From the NCBI RefSeq assembly GCF_009730595.1, contig NZ_CP046276.1, positions 434,001-498,000 of the forward strand: DNA of 64,000 nt, given 5' to 3'. Positions 19,557 to 29,120 of this stretch are shown in pieces. The notes below the pieces were generated by a model. It saw only the letters and a list, made by a program, of their open reading frames with translations, had not been told where the DNA came from and ran no database searches. Source of the stretch: Spiroplasma tabanidicola. Its GTDB lineage: Bacteria; Bacillota_I; Bacilli_A; Mycoplasmatales; Mycoplasmataceae. Numbering within the stretch: the first letter of the stretch is position 1; each line of letters starts with the position of its first letter. A program made the translations under genes and the position numbers.

Positions 19557-20849
19557 ATGAAGTTTGTAGATTTAGCAAAATTTAACATCAAATCTGGAAA
19601 AGGTGGCGATGGAGCTGTTTCTTTTCGTCATGAGTTATATGTTCCTAATGGAGGTCCAAATGGTGGCGATGGTGGAAAAGGTGGCGATGTGATTTTTATT
19701 GCTGATGAAGGAAAATCTTCATTATTAGACTTAAAATTACAAAAATCATATGCAGCTGAAGACGGTCATAAAGGTGATATTAAAAATATGCATGGAAAAA
19801 ACGGTAAAGACATTATTGTAAAAGTACCTGTGGGTACTGTTTTATTTAATGATGAAACTGGAGATTTGCTTGCTGATTTTACGACGGATGGAGAACAAAA
19901 AATACTTGCACTTGGAGGAAAAGGCGGAAGAGGTAATGCAAGATTTGCAAACTCAAGAAATAAAGCCCCAACAATTTTTGAAGCTGGAGATCCTGGAATT
20001 GAAATTAATATTAAAGCTGAATTAAAAGTTTTAGCAGATGTAGGATTCGTTGGTCTTCCAAATGCTGGTAAATCCACTTTATTAAGAGCAATTTCAAATT
20101 CTAAACCAGAAGTTGCAGATTATCCTTTCACAACCATTAATCCTCAATTAGGAGTTTCTAGAGACAAACAAGGAAGAACCTTTACAGTTGCAGATTTACC
20201 TGGATTAATTGAAGGAGCAAGTTTAGGAAAAGGATTAGGTCATGAATTTTTAAGACATATTGAAAGATGCAAAATTATTTGTCATGTTATCGATATGTCA
20301 GGAAACTACGGAACAGAAGATGTTGTAAAAAATTATGAATTAATCAGAAAAGAACTAGTTGAATATAATTTTAATTTAGAAAAAAGATTAGAAATAATAG
20401 TAGCAAACAAAATAGATACTGAAGAAGCGCAAATAAATACTTTATATTTTAAAGAAAAATATAATGATAAGAATATAATAGAAGTATCTGGATTAAATAA
20501 AATAAATATAGATAAACTTCTTTTAGAAATTGGAGATAAATTAGAAAACTTAAAAGATGAACCTCTATGATTAATAAAAGAAGATCAAGAAAGTGACTTT
20601 AAGTTATATACTTTTGAATCTGATTTAAAAGATGTTGTTGTAAATAATTTAGGAAATGGAAAATGAGATATAACAGGAAAAGACGTTTTAAAAGTTTATC
20701 AAAAAACACCAATTTCAACTCACGATAATTTATTATTATTTAACGAGAAATTAAAAAATTTAGGAGTATATGAATTATTAAGAACTAAAGGTGCTAAAAA
20801 AGGCGATATAGTAAAAGTTTTTGATTTAGAACTAGAATGGATGGATTAA
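19557..20849 (+). CDS. obgE: GTPase Obg/CgtA
   Basis: Obg binds the 50S subunit and couples GTP level to ribosome assembly and stress. The 430-residue product has the glycine-rich N-terminal Obg fold (KFNIKSGKGGDGAVSFRHE, GGDGGKGGDVIF), then the G domain with P-loop GLPNAGKST near residue 166, G3 DLPGL, and G4 NKID, then a C-terminal OCT domain (EPLW... to LEWMD). All motifs are intact. The frame passes two or more TGA (Trp) codons after residue 337, which is the only reason the OCT domain would seem missing under the standard code. nadE starts 1 base after the stop. Confidence 0.97.
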
Positions 20850-20850
20850 A

Positions 20851-21576
20851 ATGAATTTAAAAGAGTATTTAGATTATTTAGTAGAATGATTAAGAAGTGA
20901 AGTTAAAAAAGCTGGTCAAAAAGGAGTAATAATTGGAATTAGTGGAGGTATTGATTCTGCAGTGGTTGCTGCACTTGGTAAAAAAGCATTTCCTGACAAT
21001 TATTTAACAGTTTGAATGCCTTGTCAATCAAGTGATTTAGATGAAAAATGTAAAGCAGACTTAATTAATAATTTGGATTTAAAATCAGTTACAGTAGATT
21101 TAAAATCAACTTTTGAAACAATTAGTAAAGCTTTAAATGAATCTGGAATTGAACAATCAAAACTTGCATTAGCAAATACAAAAGCAAGATTAAGAATGAC
21201 AACTTTATATTCAATGGCTCAAACACATAACTATTTAGTTTTAGGAACTGATAATTGAGCAGAGTGACATTTAGGATACTTTACCAAATTTGGTGATGGG
21301 GGGGTAGATTTATTACCAATTGTTCATCTACTAAAAGGCGAAGTTAAAGAAGCTGCAAAATTTTTAAATGTACCTGAATCAATAATTAATAGAGCTCCAA
21401 CCGCTAGTCTCTGAGAAGATCAAACTGATGAACAAGAAATTGGATTTGGTTATGACTTAATAGATAAATATTTATTGGGTCAAAATGTTGAAAATCATAT
21501 AAAAGAAAGAATTGAACAATTGCATAAAGTATCAGAGCACAAAAGAAATGGCGCCCCTCAACCTAATAAAAAATAG
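20851..21576 (+). CDS. nadE: NAD+ synthetase (ammonia-dependent)
   Basis: NadE amidates nicotinic acid adenine dinucleotide to NAD+ with ATP. The 241-residue protein has the N-type ATP pyrophosphatase P-loop [12 protein letters not shown] (residues 31-42), the segment [25 protein letters not shown], and the metal-binding region around [16 protein letters not shown] and [12 protein letters not shown]. There is no glutaminase domain, so it uses ammonia. It lies one base after obgE and reads through several Trp TGA codons. Confidence 0.95.
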
Positions 21577-21677
21577 TTAAATATGTATATCGTTTTTATT
21601 AATAAAAGAATCACTAGCAGCATAATTTAATATAAAATATATAATATACAAAAAAGAAAGTTTGAGAATAAATATTA

Positions 21678-21800
21678 ATGAAAATTTCAAAAAATATAAG
21701 TGCATTAGAAATATACAAAAAAGTTATTTTTACTTATTTTAAAAATAACTTATGATTAAACAACTTTACATCATATTTGATTAATTATAATTATTTTTAA
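21678..21800 (+). CDS. Possible 40-residue leader peptide or gene remnant
   Basis: A short frame from ATG 21678 to TAA 21800, 12 bases before the ATPase start, containing one TGA (Trp). The product (MKISKNISALEIYKK...) has a weakly hydrophobic, aromatic C-terminal half. It carries a strong hairpin in its middle. It could be a leader peptide, the relic of a permease N-terminus, or chance; no good Shine-Dalgarno is seen. Confidence 0.25.
21721..21751 (+). repeat. 12-bp perfect inverted repeat upstream of the ABC ATPase
   Basis: AAGTTATTTTTA and TAAAAATAACTT pair perfectly around a 7-base loop. No T run follows, so it is not a typical terminator; it may be a regulatory hairpin or an mRNA-stabilising element. 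Confidence 0.6.
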
Positions 21801-21811
21801 AATCACAAAAA

Positions 21812-22540
21812 ATGTTAGAAGTTAAAAATTTATATAAAGTATTTAAAAATGATGTAGGTGTAAAAGATATCAATTTAAAATTTTTACCAGGAGAAATAAT
21901 AGGTATACTTGGTCCGAATGGAGCAGGAAAATCAACTTTATTAAAACTTATCTTTAAAGAGTATAAAAAAGATAGTGGAGAAATAATTTATCAAAATGAA
22001 CAAGGAAATTTAAAAGGATTTAGTTTTTTCACAGATCAGTCATTATTTCCTAAAAATGTAACTTTAAATTTTTTTTGTATGTATAATGCAGAATTAGCAG
22101 GAATAAAACCTAAAGAAGCAAAAAAAAGAACAGAACATTTATTAAAGAATTTGGAGTTAGATAAATATAAAAATAAAACTTTTAGATCATTATCGGCTGG
22201 TATGCAAAAAAAAGCGATGTTAGCAGTATCTTTAATAAATGATCCAGAAATTATTTTTTTTGATGAACCAACAGCTAATTTAGATATTGATTCAAGAAAA
22301 GAATTAATATCATTGATAAAAGATATGAAAGAAAATAATAAATCTATTATAATTGCTAGTCATATTTTAGAAGAACTAGAAACTTTAATTGATAGAGTTA
22401 TTGTCATAAATAAGGGTAAAGTAGTTGTGAATAAAAAGTTTGATAAAGAAAAAGAAAATTTAGAATTGATTTATTTTGAGAGTATCAAAAATGAAAAGCG
22501 AAATAAAAACTTTAAAGATTTAATGAAATGAGATAAGTAA
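21812..22540 (+). CDS. ABC transporter ATP-binding protein (copy 2)
   Basis: A 242-residue ATPase, paralogue of the one at 17122 with equal length. It has Walker A GPNGAGKST, signature LSAGMQKKA, Walker B IIFFDEPTANLD (Phe replaces the usual Leu before Asp), and H-loop IIIASHI. It is the partner of the permease starting at 22540, whose ATG overlaps the stop codon by one base. No strong SD is visible before its ATG (ATCACAAAAA), unlike copy 1, so expression may be lower or depend on the upstream leader. Confidence 0.92.
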
Positions 22541-24275
22541 TGATGAAATTTTATATATGTTTTAAATATGCACTTTTTTCAATTTTTAAGTCAAAATCAA
22601 CTTTAATTGTAACAATTTTTTTCTTGTCAACAATTTTTCTAATTAATTTAATATTTGGACTTTATATTAAATTAACTCAAGCGGAATCTGTTGATTTGTT
22701 TGTTTTAAATTATATTAACACAGTTTTAATTTTTATTTTTTTAAGTGTTGTTTCTATACTTTTATCAAATGAGTTTTTTACAATCAAAAGAAAAATGGTG
22801 TAAAAACAATAGAAATAAAAAATGGTATGAAAATATGAGAAATATTTTTTTCAAAAGTATCAGCTCTTTTATTGGTTATTTTTATATTTTCTATAATTAT
22901 TTCCACTGTTGTTGTTATAGAGTCGCTAATAATATTCAATGATAATATTTTTGTAACTAAACTTTTATTTATAAATTTATACATTATTTTTTTAGTGCCT
23001 CTATTTGTTTTTTCTTTAAATTTGTTAATTGTAAGTTTAAATTTACAAAAAATTAGTTTAATCTTTTCAAGCTTTTTTATGGGATTAATGACTTTATTTT
23101 ACTTAATAAATGCCGTTTTATATGAATTTAAAAGTGATTCTGGTAAAAATGGTAGCAATCTTATATCAAGCAGCGAATATAATTTTTACCTTAGATACTA
23201 TATTAAAACATATGAAGAAAAAAATAAAAAAGAAAATAAAATTATAAGTGATTTGGTAGAATATAGTAAAAATTCTGAAAAAATGAAAAATCTAATTCAT
23301 TTTGATAATTTGGAAAGTTTAAATTTAGAAGAAAGTCGTCTAAAAGATTATTACTTTAGATTTATAACAGATAATAGTTTTTATAGCAGTGGTGATTTAT
23401 TTTCTAATATAGATTTATTTAATGAATTTAATAAAACATATTTAATAAAGGATGAATATTATAGAGAAGCTAAATATGATGCTAGTTTAATTGAAAATAA
23501 TTTATTATTTAAGGAACTTTATAATTTCAAAGACACAAAAAATGAAAATGATATTTTTGAGTATAATGACTATAAAAACTTAAAAAAAAGTTCTACTTAT
23601 TTACATGAACTTAATAGTTACATAAATAAATTGGAAAATTACTTTAAAATAAATAATGAAATAAATTCATATTATTTTGATTTAAAGTCTATAAATAAAT
23701 TGATTTTGGAAATTTATAAAAAAGGATTTTATTTCACTAACCAAATACTTATTTTATCTAATTCGGTTGGAAGAAATAATTCAAATATTGTAGATTTTTT
23801 AAAAGCACCTTTTAATGAAAAAATTGATTATATTAAAAATCAAAAAATTCTTTTTAATATGCAAAAAACTTCTAGTGCAAAATTACTTTATCAAGGCATT
23901 TTGTTTTATCTAGTTAATAATTGAAACTATGAAGAACCTTTTACAAATAACACAGAGCAGCCAGATAGTTTTACTTTAAGTTCTTTACAAATGGCAAACT
24001 ATTATACAAGTCCATTTTTATGATTAGAATTTTTAAGCAAGTTTGGGTTAGTGGATAAAACATTTGATAACATAACCACAATAGAAAGTGCAATTTTTTA
24101 TAAAAGTAATAATTTTTATATAATAAATAATTCATATTTAAATAATAAATATATTATAAAAGATTATGTTTATGAAGGTCCTAATACAGCATTAATGATT
24201 TTTTTGATATTAATTTTTAACTCAATTTTAGTTTTATTTGCATATTCATTATATAGATTTAATTTCTATAAATAA
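22540..24275 (+). pseudogene. ABC-2 type permease (copy 2), split by a one-base frameshift
   Basis: The first frame (22540-22803) gives 87 residues with two helices and stops at TAA 22801. The continuation lies in the next frame and is open from before 22800 to TAA 24275, reading through TGA. Restoring one A in the A run at 22791-22795 joins them: EFFTIKRK then NGVKTIEIKNGMKIWEIFFSK. This junction aligns with permease copy 1 (SMIFDHENGIINLEVSKGFKQSELLLYK) at the same position. The joined product is about 578 residues with N-terminal helices, a large hydrophilic region and a final helix, like copy 1. It may be a pseudogene, a phase-variable gene, or a sequencing error. Confidence 0.75.
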
Positions 24276-24349
24276 TTCTTTATATACTATATTTTTTAGT
24301 TGCTTAATGTTTTGTAGCAGTTAAAATTAATTAATAAATATAAGTTTTT

Positions 24350-24378
24350 TTGACTAATCTTTATTTTTAATAGATAAT
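24350..24378 (+). promoter_or_regulatory. Promoter of the 164-residue acidic protein gene
   Basis: TTGACT (24350-24355) and GATAAT (24373-24378) are spaced by 17 bases, 27 bases before the ATG. Confidence 0.65.
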
Positions 24379-24404
24379 ACATTTACAAGGAGAATTTTAA
24401 AAAT

Positions 24405-24899
24405 ATGACAGATCAACAAGCAAATAGTATAAGTGATTTTATTGATAATTTAGATGATGAAATAGCAGATAAGATGTTTGAAGAATTAATTGCAGGTATG
24501 AGCTTATACTTTGCAATATTAATTTTTGGAGAACAAATCGATAATGTCTTTGAAGACCCTGCTAATAAAGATAAATCAGCAGAAGAAAAAGCTAAAATAA
24601 TAAAAAGTAATTCAGTTAATGAAGAAGATGTATATGCTGCTTTAATGGGAGCTTTATCAGAAGAAGAAAAAGCTCAAGATTTTGCAGAAGATTGTGTTCA
24701 ATCAATTGCATTTAATCCTGAATATCCTCAGGTTTTATTAGATAAAATAAAAGAATTAGAAATTGAAGAACAAGATTTCTCATGAAATTTAATAGTTACA
24801 TTTAAAGATCAATTTATTGATTTCTTTGTAAATGATTTAGATATTGAAGAATGAAAAAATGATATTATTGATGCTTTAGTAGCAAGTTGAGAACAATAA
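24405..24899 (+). CDS. Acidic hypothetical protein, 164 residues
   Basis: I do not recognise the family. The product (MTDQQANSISDFIDNLDDEIADKM...) is strongly acidic, helical, has no cysteine-rich, membrane or signal segment, and includes three or more Trp read from TGA near its end. It has a good promoter and an AAGGAG ribosome site, and a terminator of its own follows, so it is a single-gene unit that is probably well expressed. Confidence 0.75.
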
Positions 24900-24910
24900 T
24901 ATGGCTATTA

Positions 24911-24937
24911 AAAAAGTTGCTATTAGCAATTTTTTTA
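24911..24937 (+). terminator. Terminator of the acidic protein gene
   Basis: AAAAAGTTGCT-ATT-AGCAATTTTTTT forms an 11-bp stem with one G-T pair, followed by T. Confidence 0.75.
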
Positions 24938-24956
24938 ATAAATAAATTTAATTTTA

Positions 24957-25002
24957 TTTAATTTCTTTAACATTTTTTTTAAAAATTATTAAAGAAATTA
25001 AA
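24957..25002 (+). repeat. 14-bp perfect inverted repeat in an intergenic region
   Basis: TTTAATTTCTTTAA pairs with TTAAAGAAATTAAA across an 18-base AT-only loop apart from one C. It is followed by a second short dyad ATTGTA...TACAAT (25028-25048) in the leader of the next gene. No T run follows, so this is a protein-binding dyad or a structured leader rather than a classic terminator. Confidence 0.55.
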
Positions 25003-25079
25003 TACTAAATATGTTATGATTTATATGATTGTAGATAGGGTTTACAATTTATGGGCTTATATAAAAATAAGGTGAATGT

Positions 25080-25343
25080 ATGTTTCTAGCTAAAACATTT
25101 TTTAAAGTATTAACTTTTGAAATTCCATTATGAGTGATTTTGTTAATTTTTGCTTTAATTGGGATTGCTAGTTTATCTATTTACTTTTTTATTCTTTTTA
25201 GAAAAAACAAAAAATTTGTGTATGAAAAAGAAGAAGTTTCAGCAAAAGATTTTAAAAGATTAGACAAATTTGAAACTCTTAGAAATGATTTTGAAGTAGA
25301 AATCGCACAAGTTAAAAAAATTAGACGTAATTCTAAAAAGTAG
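25080..25343 (+). CDS. Single-helix membrane protein, 87 residues
   Basis: MFLAKTFFKVLTFEIPLW leads into a hydrophobic helix (about residues 16-42, VILLIFALIGIASLSIYFFILF), then a basic stop-transfer (RKNKK) and a charged cytosolic tail ending RRNSKK. It is a small bitopic membrane protein of unknown function. AAGGTGA is the ribosome site. It lies 32 bases before the N/Q-rich membrane protein gene and is likely co-transcribed with it. Confidence 0.65.
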
Positions 25344-25375
25344 TTATATTTTGCTTATAAAAAAGGGGCGTTTTT

Positions 25376-27031
25376 ATGAGTGTATTCAAAAAAATTACAA
25401 GTTCTATCATTGGTGGATCAAATAGGGAAAATCAACAAAATATTGTTGATGATTTTGCGTTTCAACAAAACCAAATGAATATGCCAAATCAAAACAACTA
25501 CCCTATAAATCAGTTTAATCATCATCACCAATATAATTCAAATAATATGCAACAAAATCAGTTTAACAACCCACAAATGCAACAAGGTTTTTCAAATCCA
25601 ACTAGTATGTATCAAGAACAATTGATTAATCAAAAAAATTATGTTCCTATGCAAAATAATAACCAATATATGGAAACAAATTTATATAATGAACCTCAAG
25701 TTGTAAATAATAGTTATCAAAATCCTTATATTAATAACCCAAATCAATATCAACCACAATCTCAAAACTTAAATTATCAACCTCAAAATAACCCTAATCT
25801 AAATTTTACAAATGCACAACAAGGATATATTCAACCAGAATTTCAAAATTATCCAAGAAAAAATCGCAACCCAAATAATTATTACAATGATAATATGTTA
25901 CAGCAACCAGCTTTAGACTTTGATAATATTAATCAAATTGATTATGGAAATTACTATGATCCTAATCAAGAATATTTACAAAATCAAAACTATATAAATC
26001 AAAACTTATATCAAGGTCATATTCAGTATACAAATCATATTGAACAACAAAAAATGCAAAATCAAGGATTTAATAACTACCAAGCAAATCAAAATATGTA
26101 TCAAAATCAATATTTTAACCAAGCACAAACATATTATCGTCCTGAAAGTTATGCAGCAAATCAAATGGTAGGATATCAAAGAAGCCCTGCTAATAACTAT
26201 AATGGTTATAATAATAATACTTATAAACAAAGATTTTCAAAATCTAACATAATCCCAAATGAAATTGCAAAAGAAATTAGAGCAGAAAAATTAAGAAATG
26301 CTTTATTGTTTTTAATCGGATTGACAGGAATAATTGCAACATCTCTAATGTTAGCAATTTATTATAAAACAAGTAATCAAAATGAAAAATGGTTAATATT
26401 TAGTAGAAAACATACTATTTATCCATTCTTTTCAATTTTCTTATTATTAATTTCAACATGTTTCTTTTTTATGAGTGTCACAGATTATACATTACTAACT
26501 TCAAATGTTAAAAAATATGAAAGAGATTTATTGAATGGTAGAGAAATAGTTCCTTACTTTATAACAAGAAACTATCGATCAATAATAGCAAGAAGTGTTT
26601 ATATTAATTGGATTGGATTTTCAACATATATAGTTGGTGCAATCTGTTTAGGAATTTTATATGGATTACAAGCTTTATATAAAGAACATCCTGATGAACC
26701 TATTACTATTTTCTTTTGAAAAATAGGTACAATGAAATCATTTGAATCTGATATTATTGTAAATATTGTTGTATTAATGTCTGTATTTGGAGTTCATATT
26801 TTAAATATAATTACTTCAAGAAGTAGAAAAAATAATATTATTAGTTATTATGGATATGAAATAATACCACAACATGAAATTAATGCTATTAGAAAAAAAG
26901 CAAATAAAATTTGTTTAATAATATTTATTGTTGTTTGTTGTATTATATTATTTGCAATATTAATTCCTTGACTTGTAATTAGAAAGAAAAAAGGATTAAG
27001 TTGAAAACCATGACAAAGAAGCAAGAATTAA
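25376..27031 (+). CDS. N/Q-rich membrane protein (MSC_0882-like architecture)
   Basis: A 551-residue protein in two parts. Residues about 15-290 are dominated by Asn and Gln with Tyr, Pro and Met (for example NQNNYPINQFNHHHQYNSN), which is low complexity and prion-like in composition. Residues about 305-540 carry five hydrophobic helices separated by basic loops, ending in a basic tail. This order resembles the MSC_0882 family of Mollicute membrane proteins, but I could not verify that. The N-terminal part has no signal peptide and should be cytosolic. The gene has a GGGGCG ribosome site, and its 3' end overlaps the hemW start by 22 bases when TGA is read as Trp. Confidence 0.75.
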
Positions 27032-28125
27032 AGAATAGAAATATAAAAAGTTTATATGTTCACATCCCTTATTGTGAACATATTTGTTTTTATTGTGATT
27101 TTGCAAAAACAATTAAACCAAAAAGTAAAGAAAATGTTATTGAGTATTTGAATAACCTAGAAAATGAATTAATAAGTTATGAAAATAGGTTAGATAATTT
27201 AGAAACTATTTATATTGGTGGAGGAACACCAAGTTGTTTAGATGAAGAAGAAACTATTTTATTATTAAAGTCTTTATCTAAATATGTAAAAAATAATAAA
27301 GATTTTGAGTTTAGCATTGAATTAAATCCTGAATCAGTTAGTGAGACTAAATTAAAAATTTATAAAGAATATAAAATAAATAGAATTAGTATGGGAATTC
27401 AAACTTTTAATAATGATTTATTAAAAAAAATTGGAAGAATACATGATAAAGATTTAGCTGTTGAAAAGTTTAATTTAATTAGAACTATTGGATTTGACAA
27501 TATTAGTATTGATTTAATGTATAACTTATTTAATCAAACTAAGGAAAATATAATAGAAGATTTAGAATACATAAAACAGTTAAAACCTGATCATATTTCA
27601 TGATACTCATTAATTATGAAAGATAACTCTATTTGAGGTAAAAAGAATTTAAAAAAACCTGAAAATGATGAATTTTTTGATGTAATTGTAAATGAAGGTT
27701 TAAAAAAATTAGGTTACAAAAGATATGAAATCTCAAATTATTGTTTAAATAATAAAATTTCAAAACACAATTTAAGCTATTGAGATAACTCTTTATTTGC
27801 AGGAGTTGGCTTTGGAGCTTCTGGTTTTGAGCTAATAAATAAAAAGTATTATTTAACAATAAATGAAGGTACAATTTTAAATTATCAAAAAAAATTTGAA
27901 GAATTGTCTATAGAAGACTATTATTTTCAAATTATAATGATGGGTTTAAGATTAGTAGATGGAATTAATATTAGCTTAGAAAAAAATAAAGATGCTTATC
28001 TATTTTATAAAGAAAAAATTGAAATCAATATTAAAAAAGGATTTTTATTATTAGAAAATAATTATTTAAAATGTAATGATAAAGGTTTTGATATATTAAA
28101 TGATATTCTTGTTGATATTTTATAA
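27010..28125 (+). CDS. hemW: Radical SAM protein HemW (oxygen-independent coproporphyrinogen oxidase-like)
   Basis: A 371-residue radical SAM protein with the [4Fe-4S] cysteine motif CEHICFYC near residues 26-33 (CxxxCxxC), the SAM-binding glycine stretch IGGGTPS, the ELNPES strand, and MGIQTFNNDLLKKIGR. HemW homologues lacking the extra N-terminal residues of HemN act as heme chaperones rather than coproporphyrinogen oxidases. No other heme gene is seen here and Mollicutes generally lack heme synthesis, so its role is unclear. The start is the ATG at 27010 within the preceding gene; no good SD precedes it, suggesting coupled translation. Confidence 0.92.
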
Positions 28126-28131
28126 AAGAGT

Positions 28132-28172
28132 AAAAAAGTATAAAAATTTGAAAATTTTTATACTTTTTTTTC
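28132..28172 (+). terminator. Long terminator hairpin after hemW
   Basis: AAAAAAGTATAAAAA pairs with TTTTTATACTTTTTT around an 8-base loop, then more T. The A run on the left side would also serve on the - strand. Confidence 0.85.
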
Positions 28173-28202
28173 GATTATATTATTGGGAAGGAAAATTAGT
28201 AT

Positions 28203-28970
28203 ATGTTAGCAGATTTACAACATAGAAATTTAAAAGAACTTGGATCATCTTTTTATTTTACAAAGCTGAACTTTACTTTTAAAAATGATGAAAACTTAGC
28301 GTTTTTTGTTAATCCTAATTTAATTAAACACAAAGTTACAAATAAATATTTCAGGTTACTAAATTATTCTGTCTTGTCAAATGACTTTGAAACAATTAAC
28401 GATTACATAAAAAACGATTTTCCAAGCTCAAAAATAAAGCATTTATTAAAGTTAGTTGCAAAGACTACTAAAACACTATTTGAGAATAGATTTAAAAATC
28501 AAGTTGATTATGAAAATCTGTTTAAATTAAATATTTATTGTCAGTTATTTTTGATTTACATCAGATACAACCCAAATATTTGATTAAAAATGGATATAAA
28601 TAATTCTAAACAAATCATGAACAATGGTCCTTTGGATTGAAGTATCATTTATTACATAATTAATTATCATGTATTAAGAGATAGTAGATTTGATCTTACT
28701 AAAACTCAAAAAAGCATTATAAATAAATTAATGTCAATAGATTTAAATGACAACAACATTCAAACAAGGGACATTATTGATGAAATTGTTGCAGAACCCA
28801 TATTAGTCATAAAGGTATTTGTTATGCAAAGAGAAGTTATTAAAAGTATGAGAAATCTAAGAACAAGCAAAAGAAAATATAAACACCTTTTATTTTCAAC
28901 TGCTATGCAATTAATAATTCATTTTATTAATAATAACATTGATGATTATACTAGAGTGACAAACCATTAA
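28203..28970 (+). CDS. Hypothetical protein, 255 residues
   Basis: I do not recognise the family. The product (MLADLQHRNLKELGSSFYFTKLNFTF...) is basic, rich in Ile/Leu/Asn/Lys and probably helical, without signal peptide or clear membrane span. A Lys/Arg-rich patch (SMRNLRTSKRKYKHL) near the C-terminus could bind nucleic acid, which is only a suggestion. It has its own AAGGAAAA ribosome site and is bounded by terminators at both ends, directly before the clpB heat-shock promoter. Confidence 0.7.
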
Positions 28971-28989
28971 AATCATAATATCCCTTGTT

Positions 28990-29020
28990 AAAAACAAAGT
29001 TATCTTTGTTTTTATTTTTT
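28990..29020 (+). terminator. Terminator before the clpB promoter
   Basis: AAAAACAAAG-TTAT-CTTTGTTTTT is a perfect 10-bp stem continuing into a T-rich tract. Confidence 0.85.
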
Positions 29021-29028
29021 CAAATTTT

Positions 29029-29055
29029 TTAGCACTTTACTATTGACATTGCTAA
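29029..29055 (+). promoter_or_regulatory. CIRCE operator 1 of clpB (HrcA site)
   Basis: TTAGCACTT and CATTGCTAA are separated by exactly 9 bases, the CIRCE layout (consensus TTAGCACTC-N9-GAGTGCTAA). Its spacer and right arm contain the -35 TTGACA, so bound HrcA would block RNA polymerase. Confidence 0.88.
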
Positions 29056-29070
29056 AAACCAATGTATTAT
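29043..29070 (+). promoter_or_regulatory. clpB promoter
   Basis: A perfect -35 TTGACA (29043-29048) and a -10 TATTAT (29065-29070) with 16-base spacing lie between and within two CIRCE operators. Confidence 0.75.
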
Positions 29071-29078
29071 ATTATTGA

Positions 29079-29105
29079 TTAGCAAAAGAACGTATAGAGT
29101 GCTAA
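29079..29105 (+). promoter_or_regulatory. CIRCE operator 2 of clpB (HrcA site)
   Basis: TTAGCAAAA-N9-GAGTGCTAA: the right arm is a perfect consensus half-site, while the left arm keeps TTAGCA. It lies just downstream of the -10, about at the transcription start, 15 bases before the clpB ATG. Confidence 0.88.
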
Positions 29106-29120
29106 TCAGGAGGTTAAAAT

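Larger units (their letters stand above)
21577..21811 (+). other. 235-base leader region of ABC system 2
   Basis: An AT-rich spacer with a TATAAT-type box near 21636-21645, a 40-codon frame (21678-21800) and a strong 12-bp hairpin inside that frame. No terminator with a T run is visible after nadE, so the upstream operon may read through. Confidence 0.4.

Noticed and set aside
19324-19578. Antisense frames opposite the CxxC gene, obgE, dnaK, dnaJ and the N/Q-rich gene
   Set aside because: All lie opposite strongly supported genes, have composition dictated by the sense strand, and lack ribosome sites or promoters.
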